A stretch of DNA of 64,000 nt from a bacterium (GCA_016703065.1 JADJCU010000001.1:682001-746000), one strand, 5' to 3'. Shown: positions 26,081 to 34,857, counted from the stretch's first letter. Program-made: numbers and translations. Notes: a model not told the origin generated them from the letters alone.

Positions 26081-27692
26081 TGGAGTTGATGTAGCCCGAT
26101 TGCTCGCGACCCAGAAGATTGCCCGCGCCGCGAATTTCGAGGTCGCGCATCGCCAATTGAAAACCCGCGCCCAACGACGAGAAGTTTGTCAACGCCGACA
26201 GTCTGCTCCGCGCAATCCTTGACATTTCGAAATGCGGCGGAACGAGGAGATATGCGTAAGCCTTGCGCGAGCTCCGTCCAATGCGCCCGCGCAATTGATG
26301 AAGCTGCGCCACGCCAAGCCGGTCCGCGCGATTAATGATCATCGTGTTCACATTCGGCATGTCCAAGCCCGACTCGATGATCATCGTTGACAGGAGCACG
26401 TCGAGATTCTGCTCCGCGAAATCAAGCATCACCTGTTCGAGCTCGTGTTCGTTCATCTGTCCGTGAGCGACGCCAATTCGAATCTTGGGCAGCAGCCGGT
26501 GCAGCATCTCGGCAACCTGCTTGATGCTCTGAATGCGGTTGTGCACGAAGAAAACCTGCCCGCCGCGCGACAGTTCATGCTGAATCGCCTCTTTGATCAC
26601 CTTCTCGGAAAATGGCACGACGTCCGTCTCGATGGGTTGACGGCCCGGCGGAGGTGTCGTGATTTGCGACAGATCGCGCGCGCCCATCAACGCCATGTGC
26701 AGAGTGCGCGGAATCGGCGTGGCGCTCATCGCCAGGACGTCAACATTGGAGCGGAGCGAACGAATCTTCTCCTTCTGTACGACACCGAACCGGTGCTCCT
26801 CGTCAATGATCAGCAGACCCAACTCGTCGAACTGTACGTCTTTCGAGAGCAGCCTATGGGTTCCGACTATCACGTCCACCTCGCCGGCAGAGAGTCGCTT
26901 GAGCGTTTCCTTTTGCTCCCGCGTCGATTGAAAACGCGACATCACGCGCACATCCACCGGCCAGTTGCGAAAGCGCTCACGGAAATTGCGGTAGTGCTGC
27001 TGTGCCAGAATCGTCGTCGGCACGAGCACGGCAACCTGTTTTCCGTCAGTAACTGCTTTGAAGGCCGCGCGCATCGCCACTTCCGTCTTTCCGTAGCCGA
27101 CGTCGCCGCAAACCAAGCGATCCATCGGCGTCGGGCTCTCCATGTCGCGTTTCACCGATTCGCTCGCGGTCAACTGATCGAGCGTGTCTTCATAGGGAAA
27201 GCTCGCCTCCATCTCGCGCTGCCACGGCGTATCGCCCGAGAACATGATGCCGCGCTCGGCGCGCCGCTTCGCATAGAGCTTGATGAGGTCTTCAGCAATC
27301 GAGACCAGCGATTCCTTTGTCTTGCGCTTGAGTTCGCGCCACTCTTTGCCGCCGATCTTCGACAACGGAGGCTGAAAACCGTCTTTGGCGGAGTACTTTT
27401 GTACCGAGGCGAGGTTCTCAAGTTTTACAAAGAGCTTGATGCCGTCGCGATATTCTATCTGCAGGACTTCGCGCTGCATGCCGCCCACGGCGATCTTCGT
27501 CAATCCGCAGTAGCGGCCGATGCCGTGCTCCACATGCACGACGTAGTCGCCGATCGTCAGAGCATCAATGTCGTGCAGCGGCACCGCGTTCTTGAACTTC
27601 ATGAACTGCCGCTTGCGCCGCTTGCGGCCAAAGATGTCGTGATCTACCAGAACGACGAGGTTCGCGTTCTCAAGCATGAAGCCGTGGCGCAA
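26049..27692 (-). CDS. mfd: Mfd central fragment (CarD-like and translocase domains)
   Basis: Contains MLENANLVVLVDHDIFGRK, the CarD-like domain and all helicase motifs: Walker A GDVGYGKTE, DEEH box (LLIIDEEHRFG), SATPIPRT, and motif VI QLRGRIGRSS. It ends with the frameshifted tail GFGDVSAAN instead of the expected GFEMYQQLIEEAV. Confidence 0.6.
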   Translation of the reverse strand: MRHGFMLENANLVVLVDHDIFGRKRRKRQFMKFKNAVPLHDIDALTIGDYVVHVEHGIGRYCGLTKIAVGGMQREVLQIEYRDGIKLFVKLENLASVQKYSAKDGFQPPLSKIGGKEWRELKRKTKESLVSIAEDLIKLYAKRRAERGIMFSGDTPWQREMEASFPYEDTLDQLTASESVKRDMESPTPMDRLVCGDVGYGKTEVAMRAAFKAVTDGKQVAVLVPTTILAQQHYRNFRERFRNWPVDVRVMSRFQSTREQKETLKRLSAGEVDVIVGTHRLLSKDVQFDELGLLIIDEEHRFGVVQKEKIRSLRSNVDVLAMSATPIPRTLHMALMGARDLSQITTPPPGRQPIETDVVPFSEKVIKEAIQHELSRGGQVFFVHNRIQSIKQVAEMLHRLLPKIRIGVAHGQMNEHELEQVMLDFAEQNLDVLLSTMIIESGLDMPNVNTMIINRADRLGVAQLHQLRGRIGRSSRKAYAYLLVPPHFEMSRIARSRLSALTNFSSLGAGFQLAMRDLEIRGAGNLLGREQSGYINSIGFGDVSAAN

Positions 27693-28939
27693 ACCCCTTC
27701 GCGTGAGCTGAACGCATGCTCGGGTACGCCGCGCTCGGTCAAAACCTGCGCGAGCCGCTCCGCAGCCAGCGAGTTGTCACAGAGCAGGACCGTTTCGAGT
27801 CCTCGCCCGGAATATTCTTTCACGCGATCAGCAAGCAGCGGCAGATTGGACGCGAAACGCTCTTGCGGAGAGCCGCCGAAATCGAAAGCGTGTGAAGTGG
27901 GATGCGGCGCGCTGTGCAGGAACACCTGCGAGAATTTCTGCACCGCTGAATAGATCAACTCCGGCTCCATCCACCGGCCGGGCTCGCGCATCGCGCGCAC
28001 TTGTGTGGCCAGCGGGACCGGAACCTCTTCATCCTCTTCGTAGACGATGTCGTGAAGCTCTTCTCGCAGGTGCTCTTCGCCGACGTCTTCATCGTCATCG
28101 TCTGCCGAAGATTTCAGATCGCGCAGCCGCAATCCGGGCTTCGCCGTGCGTTCGGCGTAGCGTTCCTTCACGGTCTGATAGGCAGGCCGGCCTTCGCTCC
28201 ACACAATGATTGTGTTATCCGGAAGATATTGCAACAGGTGGGAGTTCCCGGTGCCCGGCGTTTCAGCGGCCATGATGGTCACTTCGCCGAGCTTGCCTGT
28301 CGAGCGCTGCGTCTGCGGATCAAAACTGCGCAAGTCGTCGATATCGTCGCCGAAATACTCCACACGCACAGCATTCGAACTGCCGTACGGATAGATATCG
28401 AGCACCGCGCCGCGCACCGCGTATTGACCGACGCCTTCGACCATCACTTCGCGTGAATAGCCCGACTCGTGCAAAAACTGTATCAGCGATTCGCGCGGCA
28501 GCGATTCACCTTTGGTGAGCGAGTACGTGTTGCGCGAGACTTCGGTCAGGTCCGGCAGCGGATCGAGCAGCGCCGATGCCGGAGCGATGACCAGCGGTTG
28601 CTCGCGGCGCGTCAAGGTCATCATCACCTCGGCGCGCTCGGACAGCTCGATCGGATTCAGCTCGCGATGATAGTCCGGCAGCCCGGGAAATAGGCTCGTG
28701 ACATTCTCGCCAAGCAGAATCGTCAAGTCATCGGCGAACTCTTCGGCGTCTTCGAGCGTCTCGGCAACCAATAGCAGCGGGCGCTTCGACGTCTCATATA
28801 AGTAGCTCGCAACCAGTACCGGAAGCGCCCCCGGCACATTCTTCACCAACACCCCATGCCGCGCATCGGTGAGCGCGGCTAACGTTTCAGCAAATCCATC
28901 AAACGAGTATATTCGTTGCTTCAGCAGGTCCATCGTCAA
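27644..28939 (-). CDS. mfd: Mfd N-terminal fragment
   Basis: Covers the UvrB-homologous N-domain (VASYLYETSKRPLLLVAETL, SLFPGLPDYHRELNPIELSE, QYAVRGAVLDIYP) and an acidic insert near residue 270 (SADDDDEDVGEEH). The natural start is probably the ATG at 28933, two codons inside the TTG. The last 20 or so residues (VCATASCLRTRTSSFW) are out-of-frame read-through after the G4 run. Confidence 0.6.
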   Translation of the reverse strand: MTMDLLKQRIYSFDGFAETLAALTDARHGVLVKNVPGALPVLVASYLYETSKRPLLLVAETLEDAEEFADDLTILLGENVTSLFPGLPDYHRELNPIELSERAEVMMTLTRREQPLVIAPASALLDPLPDLTEVSRNTYSLTKGESLPRESLIQFLHESGYSREVMVEGVGQYAVRGAVLDIYPYGSSNAVRVEYFGDDIDDLRSFDPQTQRSTGKLGEVTIMAAETPGTGNSHLLQYLPDNTIIVWSEGRPAYQTVKERYAERTAKPGLRLRDLKSSADDDDEDVGEEHLREELHDIVYEEDEEVPVPLATQVRAMREPGRWMEPELIYSAVQKFSQVFLHSAPHPTSHAFDFGGSPQERFASNLPLLADRVKEYSGRGLETVLLCDNSLAAERLAQVLTERGVPEHAFSSREGVCATASCLRTRTSSFW

Positions 28940-28974
28940 TCAGGGTTAGCAGTGCCTGTTGTCCATATTCTTCA

Positions 28975-29910
28975 TCAATGTCGCCGCCTGAGCATTCTGG
29001 TCAAAATCATCCACGTCAACACCCCCAGCGCGACCATCCCCAGGAAGAACAGCGCGTAGGAAATGCGCCAGTCCAACGGTTTCGTCATCATGCTGAACTC
29101 CGACATGCCGCCGATGCTTGCGATCAGATTCAGCGGCAGGAAGATCACATTAAGCAGCGTCAAATCCCGCAGCAACAAATTCATGTTGTTGTTGATGATG
29201 TTGCCGCGCGCGTCCATCAAACCCGAGAGTACCGTCGAATACGTCTGCGCCTGACGCGAGCACTGCTGATTGTCCAAGCGGATGTCATCCAACAGCTCCT
29301 GCTGATCTTCCGTCAGCGCGAGCTTCTTCAAATTGACATTTAGCTTGGTCATCACGAGCTCGTTAGACTCGATTGCGTTCATATAGTACACAAGGCTCTC
29401 GGACAGCGAGAACATCTGAAGCAGGTACTTGTTCTCCATCGAAGTGTTGATCTTCGATTGGATTTCGCCGGTGATCAGCTTGATCCCCTTCAAGTGTTCG
29501 AGATAGTGCCGGGTCGTGGACTGCAAATAACGGAGAAAAACGGCCGCGGGTGTTTCGATACCCCTGTACTCGCGCGGAGAAAAGTAGATGATGTCCGCTG
29601 AGGTCACGAATGAAATCTTGTTCGGCTCAAGGAAGATACCGACGGATAACACGTCAAAACGCAGCGACTCGTCGAAACAAGCCTGCAGGGCCTCTTTCCA
29701 AATGATGAAGGTGCGGCCCTCTTCATAGTATTCGATACGAGAGATTTCGTCAGGGTCAAGCGCCGATTCCACGTCGTGAGCGTCAAGGCCGAGCTGTTCG
29801 ATGGCCTCCTGCCGCTCAGATTCGTCCTGGCAAATATACACGACCACGCGCGCGTCAGCAGCCGTTGATTCGGCAATCTGCCTGTTCGCAATATTGTAAT
29901 ACTTGATCAA
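28975..29910 (-). CDS. CorA family divalent-cation transporter with GMS motif
   Basis: 311 residues with a large cytoplasmic N-domain and two C-terminal membrane helices (LLNVIFLPLNLIASIGGM and ALFFLGMVALGVLTWMIL). The signature after the first helix, normally Gly-Met-Asn, reads Gly-Met-Ser here (IGGMSEFSMM), a change at the ion-selectivity loop. Basic residues close the C-terminus (RMLRRRH). It starts with TTG overlapping the TGA of the VOC gene. Family role: Mg/Co/Zn transport across the inner membrane; the substrate here is uncertain because of the altered motif. Confidence 0.82.
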   Translation of the reverse strand: MIKYYNIANRQIAESTAADARVVVYICQDESERQEAIEQLGLDAHDVESALDPDEISRIEYYEEGRTFIIWKEALQACFDESLRFDVLSVGIFLEPNKISFVTSADIIYFSPREYRGIETPAAVFLRYLQSTTRHYLEHLKGIKLITGEIQSKINTSMENKYLLQMFSLSESLVYYMNAIESNELVMTKLNVNLKKLALTEDQQELLDDIRLDNQQCSRQAQTYSTVLSGLMDARGNIINNNMNLLLRDLTLLNVIFLPLNLIASIGGMSEFSMMTKPLDWRISYALFFLGMVALGVLTWMILTRMLRRRH

Positions 29911-30335
29911 TAGTCCCTCGGGCGGTTAGGGTAGGTGATCTCTACCTTGATCCGGTCCGGGTCTTCAAAGAAGACCCCGTAGCTTTGCGGACCCCCGGCG
30001 TGCGGGTGCCGATCCGCATATAATATAATGATGCCGTGCGCACGGAGTTTGGTGGTCAGGTCGTCTACCTGTTCGGGCGATTGAACACGGAACGCAAGGT
30101 GATTTAGCCCCGTCCGGCAACGGTGATAGCCAGCAACTAAATGTTTTTCTTCTGTTTGAACAAAAACGAGATAGGGAAACTCCGCTCCGCCGGTCGCGCC
30201 GACTGACGGACGGTAGCTTATCCCTTGGGGCCATTCCTGATAAATTTCGTAGTCCAACTCCTCGCACAAGAGCCACCCCCAGAACGCGCGGGTGTGCTCA
30301 AGGTTGGAAACGTAGATTTCGACGTGGTGAAGCAT
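29907..30335 (-). CDS. VOC (glyoxalase/dioxygenase) superfamily protein
   Basis: The start is set at ATG 30335 (MLHHVEIYVSNLEHTRAFW), which matches how family members begin; the ORF extends to a GTG 22 codons earlier without a reason to use it. Conserved parts are HHVEIYV, GLNHLAFRVQSPEQVDDL and QSYGVFFEDPDRIKVEI, giving the His ... His ... Glu positions of a metal site. The family includes glyoxalase I, dioxygenases and resistance proteins; the reaction here is unknown. It is coupled to the CorA gene by a TTGA overlap. Confidence 0.8.
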   Translation of the reverse strand: MLHHVEIYVSNLEHTRAFWGWLLCEELDYEIYQEWPQGISYRPSVGATGGAEFPYLVFVQTEEKHLVAGYHRCRTGLNHLAFRVQSPEQVDDLTTKLRAHGIIILYADRHPHAGGPQSYGVFFEDPDRIKVEITYPNRPRDY

Positions 30336-30410
30336 CGGATGAGATGAGGTGATAGGAACGAGCGCGAACTCAGTGCACAAGATAGCTGAATGCGATTCCA
30401 CCGCTACCCG

Positions 30411-31046
30411 TTATCTTACGTCCCGCATCTCCTTCTTCCTCGGCCGGACCCAACTGCTCACATCTTCAATCATCTTCTCCCCCCACACGCCGCTCGGGTC
30501 GCGAGATTTCAGGCCGACCTGCTTGACATCTTCAACTGTGAAGAAGGCCTCTTTGTCCAGCTCGTGGATTCTGCGCAAGAGCTTGGGCACGTCGCGCCGC
30601 TTCTCCGCGACAAACAGAATGTCGACCTCGCCTGACTTCGTTCGGCCATCCATTTCAACCACGGCATAGTTGAGCTCCCAGAGCTTGTTGGCCAGATCGA
30701 CTTCGCGCCGTGAAATCACGCGCACCATTTGATGGCCAATCGCCAGCCGCGATTCGATCCACATCCCCACGAAGCTGCCGGCCGCGAAGCCCGCTGCATA
30801 TACAACACCCAAGTACCATTCGTCAAGGTTCGTGATGACCTGTGCGACGACGTTGATCCAGATCAGAACTTCAAGAAACCCAAAGATTGCCGCGAGGACC
30901 TTGAATCCGCGAAAGATTGAGATTGTGCGCATGGTGCCGAAACTCTGGTCGGCAATGCGCGCACAAAAAATGCCGAGCGCAAGCAGCCACACCTGCCCTT
31001 GACCGACGCTTGTCAGCCACTGCACCAAGTCTGTCAAGAAACTCAC
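30411..31046 (-). CDS. UPF0316 (DUF5698/DUF2179) membrane protein
   Basis: Start chosen at the GTG at 31046, which overlaps the preceding gene's TGA and has GGGA upstream; the longer ATG start at 31073 lies inside the neighbour. Three membrane segments (VWLLALGIFCARIADQ, VLAAIFGFLEVLIWINVVAQ, LGVVYAAGFAAGSFVGMWIE) are followed by a cytoplasmic DUF2179-like domain (VRVISRREVDLANKLWELNY, GEVDILFVAEKRRDVPKLL). Function is not known; DUF2179 domains may bind small ligands. Confidence 0.78.
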   Translation of the reverse strand: MSFLTDLVQWLTSVGQGQVWLLALGIFCARIADQSFGTMRTISIFRGFKVLAAIFGFLEVLIWINVVAQVITNLDEWYLGVVYAAGFAAGSFVGMWIESRLAIGHQMVRVISRREVDLANKLWELNYAVVEMDGRTKSGEVDILFVAEKRRDVPKLLRRIHELDKEAFFTVEDVKQVGLKSRDPSGVWGEKMIEDVSSWVRPRKKEMRDVR

Positions 31047-31534
31047 TTTGGCGTTCCCTTCTTCGTCAACCAATCCATGCGCTCCTGCCCTTCTTTTAGG
31101 TAGCGCCCGTAAAGTGTCTTGAGGCGCGCTTCGGCTTTGCGCTGCGAACCGTTTTCAACAACTCGCGTCCAATAGCGCGACTTCACCCACTCGCCCAATA
31201 GTGTGTTCCAACTCATTTTGCGCGAGATGAGCGCGACGGTCGGCTTGGTGTAGTCTGAAAAAGCCGTTGACAACAATGCGAAGAACTGCGCGCCGAACAT
31301 CTGCTGACCATCCGACAAACCGCTCAAATCCAAGAGGATGCCGCGTTTGTGCGCGAGGCTGTCTACTGCAGCGCTCAATTCCTGCGCGAGTCGTGCCGAG
31401 TCGGAGCAGTCGTTGATCGCGATGCGTCCGAAATCCGCGCCCCAGACACCATAAGTTAGAATTTGCGCACTCGCGGAATCTGTCCACACCCATACACAGA
31501 TTATGAACAGTAAGAAGCGCGATTTTCGTGTCAT
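31043..31534 (-). CDS. Secreted protein, unknown
   Basis: Start at ATG 31534, preceded by GGGAG with six-base spacing; the ORF's upstream 28 codons are not supported. A signal peptide (FLLFIICVWVWTDSASAQ) is followed by about 140 residues including RGILLDLSGLSDGQQMFGAQ and WVKSRYWTRVVENGSQRKAE. The DLSGLSDGQ stretch resembles a STAS- or peptidase-like strand pattern, but I cannot assign a family. It is coupled to the UPF0316 gene downstream. Confidence 0.6.
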   Translation of the reverse strand: MTRKSRFLLFIICVWVWTDSASAQILTYGVWGADFGRIAINDCSDSARLAQELSAAVDSLAHKRGILLDLSGLSDGQQMFGAQFFALLSTAFSDYTKPTVALISRKMSWNTLLGEWVKSRYWTRVVENGSQRKAEARLKTLYGRYLKEGQERMDWLTKKGTPK

Positions 31535-31806
31535 ATCATGCTCCCACTTTCTCAGCAATGCAGAGAAACCGCTTGATGCATGTCCCGCAGCCGCGAATTC
31601 GGCGCGATTCGTTCTCAATCGGATCGTTTCGACGACCGTTCAACACTCTCCACAAATTCACACGGCTTATGCACATTTCATCATTCGTGTGAATCAGGCT
31701 GTGCGCAAGGTCGTGGTGCGGTTTCCCGATGTTTACAGCAGCGGCGTATTTTGTAACTTTGCTTCGGTCTTGCGGAACTTCGTGTTTTTCACTTCTTTGT
31801 CGCAAT

Positions 31807-32376
31807 ATGAATCTATTCATCCTCGACAAAGACCCCAAGAAGTGCGCGCGCGATCACTGCGACCGCCATATCGTCAAGATGCCGCTCGAAACCACACAGA
31901 TGCTTGTCTCGGCCTTCTGGCTCTGGAATGGCATCACATCGCTCGCCGACAAGCGCGCCGCGACAAAAGACAAGAAGTTTCTCGCCCGCGTATTCAATGA
32001 TTTCCCGCGCACCAAACCCGATGGCTCACCCGACCCGTGGGGCATCGGCTACTACCTGCATCCCTGCACAATCTGGGTCCGCACAAACGACCGCAATTTT
32101 CTCTGGGCGCTCTCGCTCGGCGAAGAACTCGCGTTGGAATATACGAGCCGTTATGGAAAAGTTCACGCGGTTGTTCCCGTGCTCGAGTGGATTCGCGCGC
32201 AGGATGTCCCCGCTCCGCCCGCCTCCCGTAAAACCCCCTTTGCCCAGGCCATGCCCGACGAGTGCAGAGTCCCCGGCGACGCCGTCACGGCCTACCGCAA
32301 CTACTACCGCATACACAAAGCCAAATTCGCCGTCTGGAAATATTCACCGACGCCGAATTGGTTCAAGCTTCAATGA
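31807..32376 (+). CDS. Conserved protein of phage-associated family (DHCDRHIVKM)
   Basis: Begins at ATG 31807 (MNLFILDKDPKKCARDHCDR), matching how relatives start; the ORF extends 26 codons upstream without support. Signature segments are DRHIVKMPLETTQMLVSAFW, YYLHPCTIWVRTNDRNFLWA, FAQAMPDECRVPGDAVTAYR and NYYRIHKAKFAVWK. I recall the same pattern in phage and cyanobacterial hypothetical proteins, but no activity is established and I will not name one. It is on the plus strand, against the local direction, and is followed by a GTCATTCTGA element, consistent with an acquired gene. Confidence 0.65.
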   Translation: MNLFILDKDPKKCARDHCDRHIVKMPLETTQMLVSAFWLWNGITSLADKRAATKDKKFLARVFNDFPRTKPDGSPDPWGIGYYLHPCTIWVRTNDRNFLWALSLGEELALEYTSRYGKVHAVVPVLEWIRAQDVPAPPASRKTPFAQAMPDECRVPGDAVTAYRNYYRIHKAKFAVWKYSPTPNWFKLQ

Positions 32377-32387
32377 GTTTTCTTCCT

Positions 32388-32469
32388 GTCGTCATTCTGA
32401 AGCCCGCCGCGGGCCGAAGAATCTCTCCGCTTTTCCGGAGGGATGCTTCACTACGTTCAGCATGACGAC
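32388..32469. repeat. GTCATTCTGA dispersed repeat, copy 3
   Basis: Bounded by GTCGTCATTCTGA and GCATGACGAC with GAAGAATCTCTCCG inside. It lies between the converging 31807-32376 and HAD genes. Confidence 0.75.
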
Positions 32470-32489
32470 TCCTTCTTTTTTTACTCTGC

Positions 32490-33155
32490 TCATATCGCTG
32501 GCCACGCATTCTCCCATGTCGTGAACAAGTGCGTGCTTATGCTCGCTTTGCGCGCGGCGTCAATGTTTTTTTGCAAATCGTCAATGAACAGAATTCGTTC
32601 CGCTGGCAGCGCGACTTCTTTGACAATTGCCTCAAATACACCTGGATCTGATTTCAGCTTGCCCCGCTCGTACGATGTCAGCACGTGATCCACATCGAGA
32701 GCCCACGAGAAGTTCGTCGACACCCATTGAATATGCAGCGGGTCCGTATCCGACAGTACCCACACGGTGCCCATCAGCTTCAACTGTTCCAGTGCATCCC
32801 GTGCGCCGGGAAATTCTTCAAAGATATCACACCAGATTTCGCTCAGCCGTTCGCGGCTCGCGTCTGTTTTCGGCCAATTCAATAAGTCGCGCAGCTTCTC
32901 AATGAACACTTGAGGAGTGCACTGGCCTCGTTCAAAGCGCGATTTGCTCTCGCCAAGTATGTACCGCCCCCGTATGTCACTGCGCAGCGACTCGATGTCA
33001 CGCAGTGACCCCCGCTCCGCAGCGCGCGCCACAAACCGCTCAAAATCAAGCTTGAGCAGAACATTTCCCAAATCTACAAGGTACAAGCGGTCAGTAATTC
33101 GCAAGTCGAAAGCTCCGTCTGCTTCTAAAGCGGCAAGTGTGGTCAGGTCGAACAT
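32490..33155 (-). CDS. HAD-IA family hydrolase (YihX-like)
   Basis: 221 residues. Motif I is LYLVDLGNVLLKLDF, with nucleophile Asp and Gly at the +2 site as in sugar-phosphate phosphatases of the YihX type. Motif II is WVLSDTDPLH, motif III uses the Lys of GKLKSDPGVFE, and motif IV is ILFIDDLQKNIDAARKA. The cap is helical. Family role: dephosphorylation of small phosphates such as glucose 1-phosphate. The N-terminal extension of about 20 residues before motif I is unusual. Confidence 0.82.
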   Translation of the reverse strand: MFDLTTLAALEADGAFDLRITDRLYLVDLGNVLLKLDFERFVARAAERGSLRDIESLRSDIRGRYILGESKSRFERGQCTPQVFIEKLRDLLNWPKTDASRERLSEIWCDIFEEFPGARDALEQLKLMGTVWVLSDTDPLHIQWVSTNFSWALDVDHVLTSYERGKLKSDPGVFEAIVKEVALPAERILFIDDLQKNIDAARKASISTHLFTTWENAWPAI

Positions 33156-33228
33156 GTGTCTTACTAGTTAGGGGCGACACGCGCGACGGGTGCGGCCGCT
33201 TCTCGCGTTCTCTTGTCTGGGATACACC

Positions 33229-33264
33229 GCGCCAGCACACTGGATCCAGCGTCAACGCTGGCGC
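33229..33264. repeat. GCGCCAGC inverted repeat
   Basis: GCGCCAGC at 33229-33236 pairs with GCTGGCGC at 33257-33264, with CACTGGATCCAGCG between. Related sequence occurs at 13197-13245 (CAGCGCACTCGGTCCAGCGG). It overlaps the 3' end of the SRPBCC gene. Confidence 0.6.
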
Positions 33265-33724
33265 ATATCCTTTTTCCACATCACATACGCTTGCAAGTAG
33301 TTGCCGAACTCGGTCCAGCCTTGGCAGTTCTCGAAGGCGTAGGGTAGGCCGCCCTGGCTCCAGCCGCTCTCTGTGATCTCCAGCCTCGTAACCCCTTCTT
33401 CTCCGAAAAGTCAAAGCGCACGAGCGAGAGCTTGCCCTTCGAACCGTGGAGCGGCCAATAGAACTCGAGATACTTCTCTTGGGCAAAGGCCACCGGATAG
33501 AGCGGAAAGGTGCCGTGACTTGGCCAGGTCCAGAACACGGGCTCGAACTGCGCGTTGAAGTCGCCCTTGACTTTGTGCACGAAAAACTTCTCGACGTGCT
33601 TGGCCTGCGTCGCCGCTTCCCACACCTTCTTCAGTGGTGCGCGCATCGTCGTCGCCAGCGTAAAACCAATCTTCCCGCGCGCTAATGTATAGTCCGCGCC
33701 TTTCGTGACCCTTTGTGTCGCCAT
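33252..33724 (-). pseudogene. SRPBCC (AHSA1-like) protein with a single-base frameshift
   Basis: The frame from ATG 33724 encodes an SRPBCC fold (KIGFTLATTMRAPLKKVWEA, EKFFVHKVKGDFNAQFEPVF) up to VRFDFSEKKG, then loses homology. The minus strand one frame over continues VTRLEITESGW, FENCQGWTEFGNYLQAY and stops at 33252, matching the paralog at 34338-34817 (CEGWTEFHTYLKAYM). The break is at a G4 run (minus strand; 33392-33395) where one extra G restores the frame. The family binds hydrophobic ligands or acts as a co-chaperone. Whether it is a pseudogene or an error is unresolved. Confidence 0.75.
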
Positions 33725-33789
33725 GCGGCCTCTCGCTTTCTGTGGATTGTGTGATGGCTGAACCTAACTCAAACGGCTACCGCGCAGCG

Positions 33790-34269
33790 TCATCGTGCCC
33801 CGCTTACAAGCGGGCGTACTTCGGGATGATTGATCTTTCCTCCGGCCGCGCCGACGTTTGAGAGCAGCACAAAGAGTCCGAACATCACCACCACGGCTCC
33901 CCACGCCGCCCACACCGGCAAGAGCGCGTGCTTCCGCGTGAACCACCACAACAGCAGAATCAGCACGCCGAACGGAATGACGATATTCCGCGCGGTCTCG
34001 GCGAGCTCTTCGTGCGGGTGAATGTAGCGCTCCATATTGGCCGCGTCGGGCTGCGCTTCAATGATGTGTTCGGCATCCTCGCCGAACTGAAACACCACCC
34101 CCGTGCAGAGCGTCGCCGCCACGACAAATCCCAGCGCCACCCGCTGCCAGCGGCCGTCCTTCCACAGCGTCGCCAGAATCAGAACCACTGCGCCCACTAT
34201 ATATAGGAGAGCGGGGATGTGCGCAAGGATAATGTGCCAGTGCGCGCCGTTGATCGGTATCGGAATCAA
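33790..34269 (-). CDS. DUF2231-like small membrane protein
   Basis: 159 residues from TTG 34269, with GAGG five bases upstream. Four hydrophobic segments: IILAHIPALLYIVGAVVLIL, VALGFVVAATLCTGVVFQFG, IVIPFGVLILLLWWF and WAAWGAVVVMFGLFVLLSN. Layout and the N-terminal HWHIILAHIP His pair resemble DUF2231 proteins, possibly heme or redox related; this is tentative. The last residues (VRPLVSGAR) are encoded by a short CCCGCTT palindrome at 33799-33814. It lies between two SRPBCC genes. Confidence 0.65.
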   Translation of the reverse strand: MIPIPINGAHWHIILAHIPALLYIVGAVVLILATLWKDGRWQRVALGFVVAATLCTGVVFQFGEDAEHIIEAQPDAANMERYIHPHEELAETARNIVIPFGVLILLLWWFTRKHALLPVWAAWGAVVVMFGLFVLLSNVGAAGGKINHPEVRPLVSGAR

Positions 34270-34337
34270 GGTTACCTCAACATTGAAGATTCAGAATGGA
34301 AAGGGTCTGAAGGTCCGCTTTTGCTGTTTTCCATTTG

Positions 34338-34817
34338 CTATTTACTGTTTTTCCGCTCTCGCATCACGTCCACATTGAATTTCATATACGCTTTGAGGTA
34401 CGTATGAAACTCCGTCCAGCCTTCGCACATCATGAACGCGACCTTCAGGTCTTTCTGCTTGTAACCGTAGTCATGCACGCGGAAGATGGTTTCGCGCGGA
34501 CCCTTCTTGACGAACTCGAAGGTCATGGTCGTCATGTACTTCGGTCCCATCGCCGGCCCCACGAACACGATCTTCTCAAACTTCTTGTATTCAATCGGAT
34601 ACATGTCCATCGTCTCGTCACCGTATTCTTTCCACCACCAGCGCACCGGCGCGAGGTCGGGACCCCATTCTCCGATCTGCTTGTCGCAGAAATACTTCTT
34701 GATGTGTGCGGGGTCGGTCACCGCTTCCCAGACTTTTTTGAGCGGCTGCTTGATAATGTGCGACGTCGTGTACCCAAGCTTGGACTTGGATACCGGGAGT
34801 TTTTGGTTGTGTGGCAT
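34338..34817 (-). CDS. SRPBCC (AHSA1-like) protein
   Basis: 159 residues from ATG 34817 (MPHNQKLPVSKSKLGYTTS); the ORF's 25 extra N-terminal codons read through a REP element (PDAGGLPSAP) and are rejected. SRPBCC features: IIKQPLKKVWEAVTDPAHIK, MYPIEYKKFEKIVFVGPAMG, MTFEFVKKGPRETIFRVHDY and a C-terminal helix FMMCEGWTEFHTYLKAYMKF. These are cytoplasmic, helix-grip ligand-binding proteins. Paralogous to the frameshifted gene at 33252-33724. Confidence 0.8.
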   Translation of the reverse strand: MPHNQKLPVSKSKLGYTTSHIIKQPLKKVWEAVTDPAHIKKYFCDKQIGEWGPDLAPVRWWWKEYGDETMDMYPIEYKKFEKIVFVGPAMGPKYMTTMTFEFVKKGPRETIFRVHDYGYKQKDLKVAFMMCEGWTEFHTYLKAYMKFNVDVMRERKNSK

Positions 34818-34857
34818 GGTGGGGTGTTCCTTATTTGATTGTGTTTGAATTTCTATT

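Larger units (their letters stand above)
25532..28939 (-). pseudogene. mfd: mfd, transcription-repair coupling factor, disrupted by two single-base indels
   Basis: Three consecutive frames together encode a full-length Mfd of about 1135 residues: the UvrB-like N-part, the CarD-like RNA-polymerase interaction domain (DYVVHVEHGIGRYCGL), the SF2 translocase (GDVGYGKTEVA, IIDEEHRFGV, SATPIPRTL, GRIGRSSRKAYAYLL) and the C-terminal domain. Frame is lost at a G4 run (minus strand; 27694-27697), where one more G restores it, and again at 26071-26072, where one G too many is present. No segment is missing. Mfd removes stalled RNA polymerase and recruits UvrA. Sequence error is likeliest. Confidence 0.85.

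Noticed and set aside
26445..27953. 502-residue plus-strand frame opposite mfd
   Set aside because: His/Arg-rich antisense shadow; the minus strand carries unmistakable Mfd domains.
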